64,000 nt of DNA from Flavobacteriaceae bacterium (GCA_030835825.1 JAURRA010000015.1:1-64000), one strand, 5' to 3'. Counted from the first letter of the stretch, positions 25,912-35,998 are shown. Made by a program: numbers and translations. The notes: generated from the sequence alone by a model not told the origin.

Positions 25912-27069
25912 CTATACTTTTCTGTTCATACGCAATAAATAGACATACCTGAACGCCAATGCGGTACAGAATGGCAGTAGAGCCCAAGTAAAAACTTGAA
26001 CCTGTGTTAAGGTATGAAGGCCCATGAGTGCCAACAGAAGTAACAAAAACTTTAGGTATCCTATTACTCCTGAAGTCAATTTGTTTTTTGAAATAGCTGC
26101 GACTAGAAACAAGTTAGGGGCAAATGCCCAAAGGAAATTATAATTGAAAGCTGTTGCCGAATGGTCTGTTGCGAACCATAGAAGTAAGACAATAACACCA
26201 ATAGATCCTGTAGTCAAGAAAAGGATGATATCTAGCCACTTGAAGCGATTTTGACGCCTCCAGTCGAATAGTGTCATTAAGACTAAAAGGAGACTAACAA
26301 ATGAAATGACTAGAAACGGGCTAAAAAAAGTAGTGCTTATTACTGAGGGCTTTGCCTCCAAGAGTGTTTCACTTTTTTTAACCAATATTCTACCACCATC
26401 GAGTTGCGCATTTTCAAAATAGTTATGGACATATTGAGGCAAAAACAATTGGTCTTCTAATGAGGTTGGTTTATCAATAACCGATCCAAGAGCTAAATCA
26501 ATTCCAAAACTTCCCCAGCTGTTTTTGTCTAAACACTCGTAAATCAGGTCTCTAAAAGTTTTGATTTGAAATTTCTCTGGCTCGAAATAAGTTATGGAAT
26601 CGCCCAAGGCATCTTCTAAAACGTAGGGCAATTTATTTGCACAATTGTCATAAAAGAAATCATACCTGTAGGAACGATTTTCTGGAAGATTATTTACAAG
26701 CAGATAGGTAAAAACGTGTTGCTTTTCTTCCTGTGTCAAATCTAATGTTTGACTGTCAATCGACCGGCCTTGTCTCAAGTAAATGTCGAAGAAATCGTCG
26801 AAGTACGATGCCCCTAACTGATAATCGAGTTGCCCTTTGGCGAATTTGAGGTAAAAGTTAGGAGTATTGAAATCGTACCTGCCATAATCGAAAACAATAT
26901 CATAATTCATGACATAATCTTTCACTCGAATTGCACTATGTCCGAATGCATCGTTGAGATTATCGCCAGGGCCAATTGTCAAAATACTGATATCGGAATA
27001 GTGCGACAAGGATTGAGATACATGTAATAAAGGTACACTTAGAAAAATAATAAGGACAAGTTTCCTCAT
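25912..27069 (-). CDS. DUF4105 (Lnb N-terminal-type) membrane protein
   Basis: 385 residues. Signal peptide or anchor at 1-20, then an extracytoplasmic domain of about 230 residues with the DUF4105 pattern: GPGDNLNDAFGHSAIRV, FDYGRYDFNTPNFYLKF, RSYRYDFFYDNCANKLP. Four to five C-terminal membrane helices follow (about 250-380). This architecture resembles Bacteroidales proteins described as lipoprotein N-acyltransferase Lnb; the conserved His and Cys (GHS and YDNC) fit a Cys-His catalytic site. Role in N-acylation of lipoproteins here is inference. It precedes the shortened methyltransferase gene. Confidence 0.75.
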   Translation of the reverse strand: MRKLVLIIFLSVPLLHVSQSLSHYSDISILTIGPGDNLNDAFGHSAIRVKDYVMNYDIVFDYGRYDFNTPNFYLKFAKGQLDYQLGASYFDDFFDIYLRQGRSIDSQTLDLTQEEKQHVFTYLLVNNLPENRSYRYDFFYDNCANKLPYVLEDALGDSITYFEPEKFQIKTFRDLIYECLDKNSWGSFGIDLALGSVIDKPTSLEDQLFLPQYVHNYFENAQLDGGRILVKKSETLLEAKPSVISTTFFSPFLVISFVSLLLVLMTLFDWRRQNRFKWLDIILFLTTGSIGVIVLLLWFATDHSATAFNYNFLWAFAPNLFLVAAISKNKLTSGVIGYLKFLLLLLALMGLHTLTQVQVFTWALLPFCTALAFRYVYLLRMNRKV

Positions 27070-27078
27070 GATGACAGA

Positions 27079-28176
27079 TTAATTAAAAGTTCCAAAATCA
27101 AGTTTGAGCGAAAATATATTTGAGTATAGAGCTATACTTTGGTCCCCAATATCGGTAAGAGCATAATCCACCTCAATGCCGCGATATTTAAAACCAAGTC
27201 CAATATTTGGTTGGAAGTTCAAAGATGTTGTTTGATCGAGGTCTTTGTCATATTGAAAGTTGCCAGCTCCAGCTCTTACAAAAACCAAATCCTGATAGCC
27301 CAATTGAAAACCGAAAGCAGGGGACATGCTTACTGACTTGGTGGCAATCAGGTCGTTATTTTGCTCAAAACGGATGATCATGTCCACTTCTGTTTGAAGT
27401 TCATAATTGTAACCGAACACGAAAGTTTTGGCTACACCGACTTGAAGTTTTGGAATTGTAATTTCTGTAGCTTCTGGAACGGATTGGTTTTGACCTTCAA
27501 TGGCATTTTGAATATCAGAAAGCTTGTTTTGATCGAAACTCCACATATTGACAGTTGTGGTTATGTCTCTTGCCATTAAACCGAATTGCCAACCACTATC
27601 GTTGGTCAGTCTGAGGCCAATATCAAATCCAAATCCCCAAGAGGACGCAAAATCACCGATGATACGTCTGATTATTTTGGCGTTTACGCCATAGTCAAAT
27701 CCTTTAAACAGTTGCTTTCTAGCGTAGGAAAAAATCAGGGCGTAATCGGCTGCTGAAAATAGTGAAATGCGGTTGTAATTTATTTGCCCTTGATCGTCAA
27801 TCAATTGGGTCGTATCGAGAATATCATCTACTCCAAAACGAATCAGGCTGGCCGCAATTACACTCCTGTCATCGATTCTCATGGCATACCCCAGATAGTT
27901 GTAATTAGCAATATTTGCAAAATAACTGGCATGCATCAGGGACAGCTCTCGATCAGTCACCTCTATTAAGCCGGCTGGATTCCAATAACCAGAATTGACG
28001 TCATTGGAACGGGCTACTATTGCATTTGAGCTACCTAGTGCTGCAGCATCTACTCCAATATTCAGAAACTCATTGGAATATTTAGGCGCATTTTGAGCCC
28101 AAATCGAAAGGCTCATGCCCAGTAACAATATGCACAGTATTTTGTTCAATGCCGATATTTTTACAAAGATGCACAT
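27079..28176 (-). CDS. PorV/PorQ-like outer-membrane beta-barrel protein
   Basis: 365 residues with a signal peptide at about 1-28. The mature N-terminus carries the family pattern FLNIGVDAAALGSSNAIVARSNDVNSGYWNPAGL (shortened: GVDAAALGSSNAI and YWNPAGL), followed by repeating amphipathic strands to a terminal aromatic FSLKLDFGTFN, as in FadL-like barrels. PorV and PorQ are part of the type IX secretion system; this is probably a paralogue rather than the core PorV. It lies 9 bp upstream of the DUF4105 gene and is cotranscribed. Confidence 0.8.
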   Translation of the reverse strand: MCIFVKISALNKILCILLLGMSLSIWAQNAPKYSNEFLNIGVDAAALGSSNAIVARSNDVNSGYWNPAGLIEVTDRELSLMHASYFANIANYNYLGYAMRIDDRSVIAASLIRFGVDDILDTTQLIDDQGQINYNRISLFSAADYALIFSYARKQLFKGFDYGVNAKIIRRIIGDFASSWGFGFDIGLRLTNDSGWQFGLMARDITTTVNMWSFDQNKLSDIQNAIEGQNQSVPEATEITIPKLQVGVAKTFVFGYNYELQTEVDMIIRFEQNNDLIATKSVSMSPAFGFQLGYQDLVFVRAGAGNFQYDKDLDQTTSLNFQPNIGLGFKYRGIEVDYALTDIGDQSIALYSNIFSLKLDFGTFN

Positions 28177-28297
28177 AATTTTGTCAAAATCATTTCATGA
28201 AGACTCTGTCAATCCTAACTCGAATTAGATGGCAATATTGTTTATAAAGAGCTGATTTACTTTTAAGTTTAGTATCTTTAAACACTAAAAATTTTCT

Positions 28298-29005
28298 ATG
28301 AAATCGGCTCTACCCAACCTGTTGACCCTATCTAATCTTCTAGCTGGATGCATGGCCATTGTGTTTGTTTTTGATGGACATTTAGAATGGGCATCCTTAG
28401 CTGTATTGTCGGGGATGGTATTTGACTTTTTTGACGGTTTAGTCGCAAGAGCTTTAAAAGTAGAAAGCGCAGTGGGAAAGGAATTGGATTCGCTTGCAGA
28501 TATGGTTACTTTCGGGGTAGTTCCTGGTTTGATTGTATACCGACTATTGAAGACGTCTTTAGAGTCACAGGAGATGAGCGACAATATGGAATTTATGCTC
28601 CCTTTTTCAGCCTTTTTGATTACCATTGGCGCAGGTTATAGGTTGGCCAAATTTAACGTCCTTCCATCTCAGGTTCATTTTATCGGTTTGCCAACCCCGG
28701 CCAATGCTTTGTTGATTGTGGCTTTACCTTTAATTTTAGCCTATCAAGGAAGTGACGCGATGAATACCATCATTTTAAATCATCAGGTTTTACTTTTTTT
28801 GGTTGTCCTTTCAACAACCTTAATGAATATGCCGATAAAAATGATGTCTTTAAAGCTGGATAGCTCCAATTGGAAGGACATGTTGCCACAAATTATTCTT
28901 GTCTGTATGTCAGTGGTGTTCATAATTACGCTGAAATTCGCATCATTACCGCTCATCATTTGTAGTCATATTTTAATTTCTATAATTAAATGGTATCCCC
29001 GATGA
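28298..29005 (+). CDS. pssA: CDP-diacylglycerol-serine O-phosphatidyltransferase
   Basis: 235 residues with about seven hydrophobic helices. The CDP-alcohol phosphotransferase motif is complete: DFFDGLVARALKVESAVGKE followed by LDSLAD, i.e. the pattern DG-x2-AR-x8-G-x3-D-x3-D. It makes phosphatidylserine from CDP-diacylglycerol, the precursor of phosphatidylethanolamine. Its TGA overlaps the likely ATG of terC (ATGA). Confidence 0.92.
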   Translation: MKSALPNLLTLSNLLAGCMAIVFVFDGHLEWASLAVLSGMVFDFFDGLVARALKVESAVGKELDSLADMVTFGVVPGLIVYRLLKTSLESQEMSDNMEFMLPFSAFLITIGAGYRLAKFNVLPSQVHFIGLPTPANALLIVALPLILAYQGSDAMNTIILNHQVLLFLVVLSTTLMNMPIKMMSLKLDSSNWKDMLPQIILVCMSVVFIITLKFASLPLIICSHILISIIKWYPR

Positions 29006-29778
29006 TTGAAAATATTTTCACGCTGTTAATGTTGATCATGCTTCAAGCCGTTTTAGGTTTTGATAATCTGCTGTATATCTCATTAGAGTCAAAGCGTGCA
29101 CCTAAAGAATACCAGAAAAAAGTACGGCGCAATGGCATTTTAATAGCTATTGTCTTAAGAGTTCTTCTGCTATTTGTCTTGATGAATTTGATTAAATTTT
29201 TTCAAGATCCCTTTTTACATCTGGACTATCCTGATACGATTGAAGCTACAGTTAATTTCCATAGCTTAATTGTTTTGGCTGGGGGTGTTTTTATCATTTA
29301 TACTGCCATGAAAGAAATATGGCATATGGTCAGCTTTAGATCGGCTCATCATGATATTGAAGGCAGTAAGCCAAGCAGCGTGTTTAAAGTGACCCTACTC
29401 ATTACTGTGATGAATGTTGTTTTTTCTTTTGATTCCATTTTGAGTGCAATGGCATTGACTAATGTTTTTTGGCTGATGGCAACCGCTATTATTACCGGTG
29501 GTTTATTGATGATTTGGTTATCGGATAGAGTGACAAATTTCCTCGAACGTAATAGGATGTATGAAGTTTTAGGTCTTTTTATCTTATTTATCGTTGGTGT
29601 AATGTTGGTCACAGAGGGAGGGCATTTGGCACACCTCAAACTGTTTGGTAACCCTATTGTGGCTATGAGTAAAACCACATTTTATTTCATTATTGGCATC
29701 TTGGTATTGACCGATATTGTCCAAGGAAAGTATCAGAAGAAGTTGATTAATGAGCAGGAAAAATCGGCCGGCGCTTAA
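29002..29778 (+). CDS. TerC family integral membrane protein
   Basis: 258 residues from the ATG that overlaps pssA's stop (an in-frame ATG at 28990 adds 4 residues). About seven membrane helices. The TerC motif region [14 protein letters not shown] and its repeat in [16 protein letters not shown] carry the paired Asp residues. TerC-type proteins are linked to metal ion (Mn2+) export or to tellurite resistance; the substrate here is unassigned. The 3' end overlaps lptB by 4 bp, convergently. Confidence 0.88.
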   Translation: MIENIFTLLMLIMLQAVLGFDNLLYISLESKRAPKEYQKKVRRNGILIAIVLRVLLLFVLMNLIKFFQDPFLHLDYPDTIEATVNFHSLIVLAGGVFIIYTAMKEIWHMVSFRSAHHDIEGSKPSSVFKVTLLITVMNVVFSFDSILSAMALTNVFWLMATAIITGGLLMIWLSDRVTNFLERNRMYEVLGLFILFIVGVMLVTEGGHLAHLKLFGNPIVAMSKTTFYFIIGILVLTDIVQGKYQKKLINEQEKSAGA

Positions 29779-30515
29779 AAGTTGATCCGTTTTTTTCGGA
29801 GTTCAAAATTTTGACCCAAATATACGCGCCGAACAGTTTCATCGCTGGCCAATTCTTCGGGCTTTCCATATTTTAATATACTGCCCTCGAACATCAAATA
29901 AGTTCTATCTGTAATAGCCAGGGTTTCTTGCACATTATGATCCGTAATCAAGATGCCGATGTTTTTTTTGGTCAACTGAGCTACAATTCTTTGAATATCC
30001 TCAACGGCTACAGGATCAACTCCGGCAAAAGGTTCATCTAGAAGAATGAATTTTGGGTCAGTCGCCAGAGCTCTTGCAATTTCTGTACGTCGCCGTTCGC
30101 CCCCCGAAAGCAAATCTCCACGATTCTTTCTAATATGGGTTAATCCAAACTCCTCGAGTAGCATTTCAACTTTTTCTTGCTGTTCTTTTTTAGATAATGT
30201 AGTCAATTGCAATACACTCAGAATATTATCCTCAACACTTAATTTTCTAAAAACAGAGGCTTCTTGGGCTAAATAGCCAATACCAATCTGTGCCCTCTTA
30301 TACATAGGAAAAGAGGTGATGTTGGTATTGTCTATGAAAATTTGGCCACCGTTGGGACGAATAAGCCCTACGATCATATAGAAACTGGTGGTTTTACCGG
30401 CGCCATTGGGGCCAAGTAGGCCTACAATTTCTCCCTGATTCACTTCCAATGAAACGTCTTTGACCACTTTTCGGCCACTGTAGGATTTCATTAAATGTGT
30501 TGCGTGAAGCTTCAT
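29775..30515 (-). CDS. lptB: LPS export ABC transporter ATP-binding protein
   Basis: 246 residues. Walker [10 protein letters not shown], signature [16 protein letters not shown], Walker [15 protein letters not shown]-loop ITDHNV. The LptB-like 'DEPFAGVDP' and the stretch [18 protein letters not shown] are diagnostic. It powers LPS extraction with LptFG from the inner membrane. It is the last gene of a minus-strand operon: kdsD, tatC, AhpD-like, lptB. Confidence 0.95.
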   Translation of the reverse strand: MKLHATHLMKSYSGRKVVKDVSLEVNQGEIVGLLGPNGAGKTTSFYMIVGLIRPNGGQIFIDNTNITSFPMYKRAQIGIGYLAQEASVFRKLSVEDNILSVLQLTTLSKKEQQEKVEMLLEEFGLTHIRKNRGDLLSGGERRRTEIARALATDPKFILLDEPFAGVDPVAVEDIQRIVAQLTKKNIGILITDHNVQETLAITDRTYLMFEGSILKYGKPEELASDETVRRVYLGQNFELRKKRINF

Positions 30516-30545
30516 GAGTCAGTATTGATTGGCAAAAATACGGAT

Positions 30546-30902
30546 TTATTTTTCAAGATCTTGAGCCTCCAAGGCATCCCAAAATTCATAAGCCTTGCGC
30601 AGATGAGGTATTACAATTGTTCCTCCTACGAGAGTGGCGATACCCAAGGCCTCGACGACTTCTTCTTTTGAAAGCCCCAAATTGTAAGCGGTCGATAGAT
30701 GATATTTAATACAATCATCACAACGCAGCACTGCTGAGGCCGTCAGCCCCAGAAGCTCTTTGGTCTTTACATCGAGGACGCCCTCAGTAAATGCGTTGGT
30801 ATCCAAATTAAAAATTCGCTTGATAATTTTATTGTTATCCGCCAGAATTTCGACGTTCATACGCTCGCGGTAAGCGTTAAATTCATTAACCAAATCACTC
30901 AT
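30546..30902 (-). CDS. Carboxymuconolactone decarboxylase family protein (AhpD-like)
   Basis: 118 residues, all-alpha. The redox-type motif CDDCIKYH (CxxC with the downstream His) is that of AhpD-like members, and the following GLSKEEVVEALGIATLVGG is typical. It may act as a small disulfide reductase or peroxidatic partner rather than a decarboxylase. It overlaps the end of tatC by 8 bp, an order common in flavobacteria. Confidence 0.88.
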   Translation of the reverse strand: MSDLVNEFNAYRERMNVEILADNNKIIKRIFNLDTNAFTEGVLDVKTKELLGLTASAVLRCDDCIKYHLSTAYNLGLSKEEVVEALGIATLVGGTIVIPHLRKAYEFWDALEAQDLEK

Positions 30903-31701
30903 TATTTTTGTTGTTTCGTTTGTATGTTATTCTCGATAAAAAAATACTGAACTGGTAAAGAATCATAACAGGAATAGTTACAATAATTTGACTCGTCACA
31001 TCTGGAGGAGTGATTATTGCTGCGATAATAAGAACGATAACCAGAGCATATTTACGATACTTTTTCAAAAAATCTGGGGTAACTAAACCAATCTTAGTTA
31101 AGAAATAAATCACAATTGGCAGCTCAAAAATAAAACCAGAAGCCAAGCATGACGACCTTACTAAGGCAATATAAGAACTCAGGTCAAATTCATTGAGCAC
31201 CTGTTCGGAAACCTGATAGGTGCCAAGGAAGTTAATGGACAAGGGGCAAATGACGTAATACCCAAAGAGAATGCCTAGAAAAAATAATAGGGTAGAGGCA
31301 AAAATAAACCCTCTTGCATGACGCCTTTCTTTTTTGTGCAAACCTGGACTCACAAAACGCCACACTTCATAAATAACATAAGGAAAGGCTAGAATAAAGC
31401 CGGCTGTAATGGAGGTCCAAAGATGTGCCGAAAATTGACCGGCCATCGTTCTACTCTGAATACTAAAAGGTAATTCATCACCACAAAATTGACTGTCAAT
31501 TCCAAAAAAAGTTGCCACCTTACATAGCACTCGGTATGTTGGAAAACTTATTTGCTTTGGTCCAAAAATGATTGTATCAAAAATAAATTCCTTAAACATA
31601 AATGCACCGAAGCCAGCAATTACAACAGCAAATATAATTCGTATTATATGCCAGCGTAACACCTCCAAATGATCTAAAAAAGACATATTTTGAACGGCCA
31701 T
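30895..31701 (-). CDS. tatC: Sec-independent protein translocase TatC
   Basis: 268 residues with six membrane helices. The N-terminal SFLDHLEVLRWHIIR (the 'HLxELR' signature) is conserved, as is the FVSPGLHKKERR segment, the family's cytoplasmic loop, and PDVTSQIIVTIPVMILYQ near the end. It binds twin-arginine signal peptides. No tatA/B is visible in the window. 13 bp downstream of kdsD. Confidence 0.96.
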   Translation of the reverse strand: MAVQNMSFLDHLEVLRWHIIRIIFAVVIAGFGAFMFKEFIFDTIIFGPKQISFPTYRVLCKVATFFGIDSQFCGDELPFSIQSRTMAGQFSAHLWTSITAGFILAFPYVIYEVWRFVSPGLHKKERRHARGFIFASTLLFFLGILFGYYVICPLSINFLGTYQVSEQVLNEFDLSSYIALVRSSCLASGFIFELPIVIYFLTKIGLVTPDFLKKYRKYALVIVLIIAAIITPPDVTSQIIVTIPVMILYQFSIFLSRITYKRNNKNNE

Positions 31702-31714
31702 AGTCGTATTTGCT

Positions 31715-32707
31715 TTAAATCAACCCTTCTCTAATGAGGTCATGCATGTGAATCACACCGCAATACTTATCGTTGTCATTCAATACCAGTAGTTGAGAGA
31801 TCTCGAACTGCTCCATGATATCTTTTGCAGCAAATGCCATTTCGGTTCCTTTAATCGTTTTAGGACTTTTGGACATGATATCCATGGCTTTAACTTGATT
31901 TAAATCGGGGTTGTTATGAAGCATTCTTCTTAAATCTCCATCGGTTATGAGACCGACAAGATTTGAGTCCTCTACAACTGCAGTTAGTCCAAGTCGTTTG
32001 TCAGTCATTTCAAGGATGATATCTTTTAGCTTTGTGTGTGGATTCACAGTTGGCACCTCATTTTGAGAAGATAAATCGTTAACTCTCAAATATAATTTTT
32101 TACCTAAAGCGCCTCCTGGGTGATATTTAGCAAAATCACTACTTGAAAAAGACCGTAATTGCAGCAGTGAAACAGCCACAGCATCACCCATGGCCAGTTG
32201 GGCGGTCGTGCTGGTTGTGGGGGCAAGGTCATTTGGACAAGCCTCTTTTTCAACGGAAGTCCGCAAAACAAAGTCACTTTGCATTCCTAAAAAAGACTTT
32301 GGATTTCCAGTCATTCCGATTAAATGGTTATCACTATTTTTAATAAATGGAATCAAAACTTTTATTTCGGGGGTGTCGCCACTTTTGGAAATGCAAAGGA
32401 CAATATCGTCCTTTTGAACCAGACCTAAATCACCATGTATCGCATCAGCCGCATGCATGAAAATAGCAGGAGTTCCTGTAGAGTTTAACGTAGCGACAAT
32501 TTTGTTGGCAATGATGGCACTTTTGCCTACCCCTGTAACAATTACCCGACCCTTTGAGTTGTATATTAGCTCAACAGCATCGGAGAAACTGCGGTCTAAA
32601 TAATTAATAAGTTGCAGAACTGACTGACCTTCAAGTTCTAATGTTTTTTTTGCAAATTCTAGAATACGTTGATTATTGTCCAACTTTTTTGTATTTTGAT
32701 GAATCAT
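31715..32707 (-). CDS. kdsD: Arabinose-5-phosphate isomerase (SIS + two CBS domains)
   Basis: 330 residues. A SIS domain at about 40-190 (RVIVTGVGKSAIIANKIVATLNSTGTP in part, HGDLGLVQKDDIVLCISKSGDTPE in part, the catalytic-type KYHPGGALGK), then two CBS domains (210-330) with TAVVEDSNLVGLITDGDLRR. It converts ribulose-5-phosphate to arabinose-5-phosphate for Kdo, the LPS inner-core sugar. It is divergent from recQ, and its operon ends in lptB, so two LPS steps share one transcription unit. Confidence 0.94.
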   Translation of the reverse strand: MIHQNTKKLDNNQRILEFAKKTLELEGQSVLQLINYLDRSFSDAVELIYNSKGRVIVTGVGKSAIIANKIVATLNSTGTPAIFMHAADAIHGDLGLVQKDDIVLCISKSGDTPEIKVLIPFIKNSDNHLIGMTGNPKSFLGMQSDFVLRTSVEKEACPNDLAPTTSTTAQLAMGDAVAVSLLQLRSFSSSDFAKYHPGGALGKKLYLRVNDLSSQNEVPTVNPHTKLKDIILEMTDKRLGLTAVVEDSNLVGLITDGDLRRMLHNNPDLNQVKAMDIMSKSPKTIKGTEMAFAAKDIMEQFEISQLLVLNDNDKYCGVIHMHDLIREGLI

Positions 32708-32842
32708 TTCTTTTCAAAAAGTAGTACTTTTAGAATAGTGATACAAAAGAACAAAAAAAATGCTTGCTTTCACCATTCCTTTCAGATCTGTTGGTGTGGT
32801 CTTTCACCTTTTTTTGTAGTTTACAACAAACAGAAGTTCTAA

Positions 32843-35026
32843 ATGACCGAGGAATTATTATTAAAAGAGCTCAAACGCTATTTTGGATTTGATGCCTTTA
32901 AAGGGCTGCAATTAGATGTCATTCAAAGTTTAATGGATCAAAAGGATGTCTTTGCCATTATGCCTACTGGAGGAGGTAAATCGTTATGTTATCAAATGCC
33001 AGCCTTAATTCAGGAAGGTACCGCCATTGTTGTCTCTCCATTGATTGCTTTGATGAAAAACCAGGTCGATGCATTGAGAGGCATTTCAAATGAGGAAGGG
33101 GTGGCACATGTCATCAACTCGTCTCTCAATAAGACGGAAATAAAAAGTGTCAAGGCCGATATTGTAAATGGGGTGACCAAATTACTCTATGTCGCTCCAG
33201 AATCCCTATCAAAAGAGGAGAACATAGAGTTTTTAAAAAGCGTAAAAATTTCATTTTTAGCCATTGACGAGGCGCATTGTATTAGTGAATGGGGTCACGA
33301 CTTCCGACCAGAATACAGAAATCTAAGACATATTATAGATCAGATTGCAGTCAATGTTCCTGTCATAGCAGTAACGGCTACCGCCACACCAAAGGTCCAG
33401 CAAGACATCATTAAGAATTTGAATATTTCCGGAGCGGCTGTTTTTAAAGACTCGTTCAATCGTCCGAATTTGTATTATGAGGTAAGGCCGAAGACCAAAA
33501 ACGTGGATGGCGATATCATTCGATTTGTGAAGCAAAATGAAGGTAAGTCTGGCATTATTTATTGCTTAAGCCGTAAACGTGTGGAAGAACTAGCGCAAGT
33601 TCTCCAAGTCAATGGAATTAAAGCAGTGCCCTACCATGCTGGATTGGACGGCAAAACTCGGGCCAGACATCAAGATATGTTTTTGATGGAAGATACCGAT
33701 GTAGTGGTGGCTACCATAGCTTTTGGAATGGGAATAGACAAGCCTGACGTGCGTTTTGTCATTCATAACGATATGCCCAAAAGCATTGAGAGTTACTATC
33801 AAGAAACGGGTCGGGCAGGGCGCGATGGAGGAGAAGGCCACTGCTTGTCGTTTTACAGTTATCAGGACATTGAAAAGCTAGAAAAATTCATGTCCGGCAA
33901 ACCTGTTTCTGAACAAGAAATCGGGATGGCTCTGCTCAATGAGGTGGTGGCCTACGCCGAGACTACCATTTCGAGGCGTAAGTTTATTCTCCATTATTTT
34001 GGTGAAGAATTCGATAATGAAACTGGTGCGGGAGGCGATATGGACGACAATATCCGATTTCCTAAAAAAATGCTTGAGGCTGGTAAAGAGGCCGAACTGG
34101 CTCTTGAGGTGGTCAATCAAACCAATGAAAAGTATAAATTAAAGGACTTAGTGAATGTTCTCATTGGAAAGGAAAACGCCCTAATTAAGTCGCACAGAAT
34201 TCATGAATCGCGCTATTTTGGTCATGGAAAGAATCATGCGGATTTTTATTGGACAGCTCTGATTAGACAGCTTTTAATTGAAGGTTATTTGCAAAAAGAC
34301 ATCGAAACTTATGGAGTAATTAAATTGACTGATAAGGGCCGTTCATTTATAAAAAGTCCAAAAGGCTTTACCATTAGTGAGCCTCAAGACTATGGAATAG
34401 GTCTTTATGATTCTGTCAGTAAGGTTAAATCTGGTGGGGACGAGGTACTCGTCAAAATGCTTAAGGATTTGCGCAAGAAAATGGCTAAAGCTAAAGAAAT
34501 CCCTCCTTATGTTATTTTTCAAGACCCTTCCTTGGAGGATATGTCTATTAAGTATCCCATTACCTTAGATGAGCTCACTCAAGTGCATGGTGTGGGGGAA
34601 GGAAAAGCTAAAAAATATGGTTCTGATTTTTTGCTCTTGATATCGCAATACGTTGAAGAAAACGAGATCGAAAGGGCCCAAGATATGATCGTAAAGTCCA
34701 CTGGCATCAATTCTGCACTCAAGTTGTATATTATTCAGAGTATTGACAGAAAGCTACCACTGGAAGATATTGCTAGTGCCAAAGGAATGAAGATGAATGA
34801 CTTCTTGAATGAATTGGAGTCGATTGTTAATTCGGGCACCAAACTCAACATTGACTACTGTATAGACGAGCTTTTTGATGAAGATCAGATTGAAGATTTA
34901 GAGGCCTATTTTATGGAATCCGAGTCTGAGCAGATAGATGATGCAGTGTCTGAATTTGATGGCGAGTATGATACCGAGGAGCTGCGCATTTTTAGATTGA
35001 AATTTATTAGTGAAATGGGCCACTAG
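32843..35026 (+). CDS. recQ: ATP-dependent DNA helicase RecQ (zinc cysteines absent)
   Basis: 727 residues. Helicase motifs: Walker A TGGGKSLCYQMPAL, DEAH in LAIDEAHCISEWGHDF, VTATATP, IGFGMGIDKP-type VVATIAFGMGIDKPDV, and the arginine-finger ETGRAGRDGG. The RecQ-C region follows, then a winged helix, then HRDC at about 535-605. In the zinc-binding segment (about 375-400: SRRKFILHYFGEEFDNETGAG in part) none of the four zinc Cys of E. coli RecQ is present. It unwinds forks and recombination intermediates. Unpaired with a promoter I can define. Confidence 0.93.
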   Translation: MTEELLLKELKRYFGFDAFKGLQLDVIQSLMDQKDVFAIMPTGGGKSLCYQMPALIQEGTAIVVSPLIALMKNQVDALRGISNEEGVAHVINSSLNKTEIKSVKADIVNGVTKLLYVAPESLSKEENIEFLKSVKISFLAIDEAHCISEWGHDFRPEYRNLRHIIDQIAVNVPVIAVTATATPKVQQDIIKNLNISGAAVFKDSFNRPNLYYEVRPKTKNVDGDIIRFVKQNEGKSGIIYCLSRKRVEELAQVLQVNGIKAVPYHAGLDGKTRARHQDMFLMEDTDVVVATIAFGMGIDKPDVRFVIHNDMPKSIESYYQETGRAGRDGGEGHCLSFYSYQDIEKLEKFMSGKPVSEQEIGMALLNEVVAYAETTISRRKFILHYFGEEFDNETGAGGDMDDNIRFPKKMLEAGKEAELALEVVNQTNEKYKLKDLVNVLIGKENALIKSHRIHESRYFGHGKNHADFYWTALIRQLLIEGYLQKDIETYGVIKLTDKGRSFIKSPKGFTISEPQDYGIGLYDSVSKVKSGGDEVLVKMLKDLRKKMAKAKEIPPYVIFQDPSLEDMSIKYPITLDELTQVHGVGEGKAKKYGSDFLLLISQYVEENEIERAQDMIVKSTGINSALKLYIIQSIDRKLPLEDIASAKGMKMNDFLNELESIVNSGTKLNIDYCIDELFDEDQIEDLEAYFMESESEQIDDAVSEFDGEYDTEELRIFRLKFISEMGH

Positions 35027-35065
35027 GCCATTTCGTTTTTTTTATCTTCGCGCAAAACTTTTTAT

Positions 35066-35998
35066 ATGTCTGAGCTATTAGCACATTTCGATACCTCAAA
35101 AGGTAAAATCACCGTCGCTTTAGAATTCGATAGAACTCCAGGAACAGTTGGTAACTTTGTGGCCCTCGCCGAGGGACAATTGGAGAATTCTGCCAAACAA
35201 CAAGGTATTCCTTATTATAATGGTCTGAAGTTCCATCGCGTCATTCCAGATTTTATGATTCAAGGGGGATGTCCAATGGGTACCGGCACTGGTAACCCAG
35301 GCTATCAATTTGACGATGAATTCCATCCTGCTTTGAAGCACGATGGCCCCGGTGTTTTGTCCATGGCCAATGCGGGTCCAGGAACTAACGGGAGTCAGTT
35401 TTTCATCACTCATATAGAAACACCATGGCTCGATGGCAAACACACGGTATTTGGAAAGGTTGTTGAAGGTATTGATGTGGTCAATGCCATTGCTCAAAAC
35501 GATCAAATTGAAAATATCACTATCGAGCGAAAAGGTGCTGCTGCCGAAGCTTTCAACGCCATTGAGGCGTTTAGAAATTTTGAAGGGTCAAGGGCGAAAA
35601 GATTAGAAGCTGAGAATCAAGCGCGACGCGAAGAAATGGACCAATTAGCACAAGGGTTCGACGAAACAGCTTCAGGTTTGCGCTTTCAAATCATTCAGCA
35701 TGGCAGTGGGCAGCAAGCCAAGGCTGGAGATACAGTGTCGGTTCATTATAAAGGGCAATTGGCTGATGGGACCGTTTTCGACTCATCTTATAAGCGCAAC
35801 GAACCCATTGAATTTTTGCTGGGACAAGGTCAAGTCATTAGAGGTTGGGACGAAGGAGTTGCTATATTGAAGGTCGGAGATAAGGCCAGATTTGTTATAC
35901 CAAGTGAGTTGGGTTATGGCTCGAGAGGTGCTGGCGGTGTAATTCCACCCGATGCTATTTTAGTGTTTGATGTTGAATTAATGGGTGTCAAGTCTTAA
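35066..35998 (+). CDS. Cyclophilin-FKBP fusion peptidyl-prolyl isomerase
   Basis: 310 residues: a cyclophilin domain at about 1-155 and an FKBP domain at about 200-310, joined by a charged helical linker ([13 protein letters not shown] region). The cyclophilin keeps the catalytic [13 protein letters not shown] and the active-site Trp in TPWLDGKHT. The FKBP keeps [29 protein letters not shown] and [15 protein letters not shown]. No signal peptide, so cytoplasmic. Such dual-family immunophilins ('CFBP') occur in flavobacteria. The last 4 bp overlap the convergent thioredoxin-like gene. Confidence 0.93.
   Translation: MSELLAHFDTSKGKITVALEFDRTPGTVGNFVALAEGQLENSAKQQGIPYYNGLKFHRVIPDFMIQGGCPMGTGTGNPGYQFDDEFHPALKHDGPGVLSMANAGPGTNGSQFFITHIETPWLDGKHTVFGKVVEGIDVVNAIAQNDQIENITIERKGAAAEAFNAIEAFRNFEGSRAKRLEAENQARREEMDQLAQGFDETASGLRFQIIQHGSGQQAKAGDTVSVHYKGQLADGTVFDSSYKRNEPIEFLLGQGQVIRGWDEGVAILKVGDKARFVIPSELGYGSRGAGGVIPPDAILVFDVELMGVKS

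Noticed and set aside
32814-32826. TTGTA-GTT-TACAA inverted repeat upstream of recQ
   Set aside because: Only 5 bp arms in AT-rich DNA; too short to separate from chance, and not placed on a recognisable promoter.
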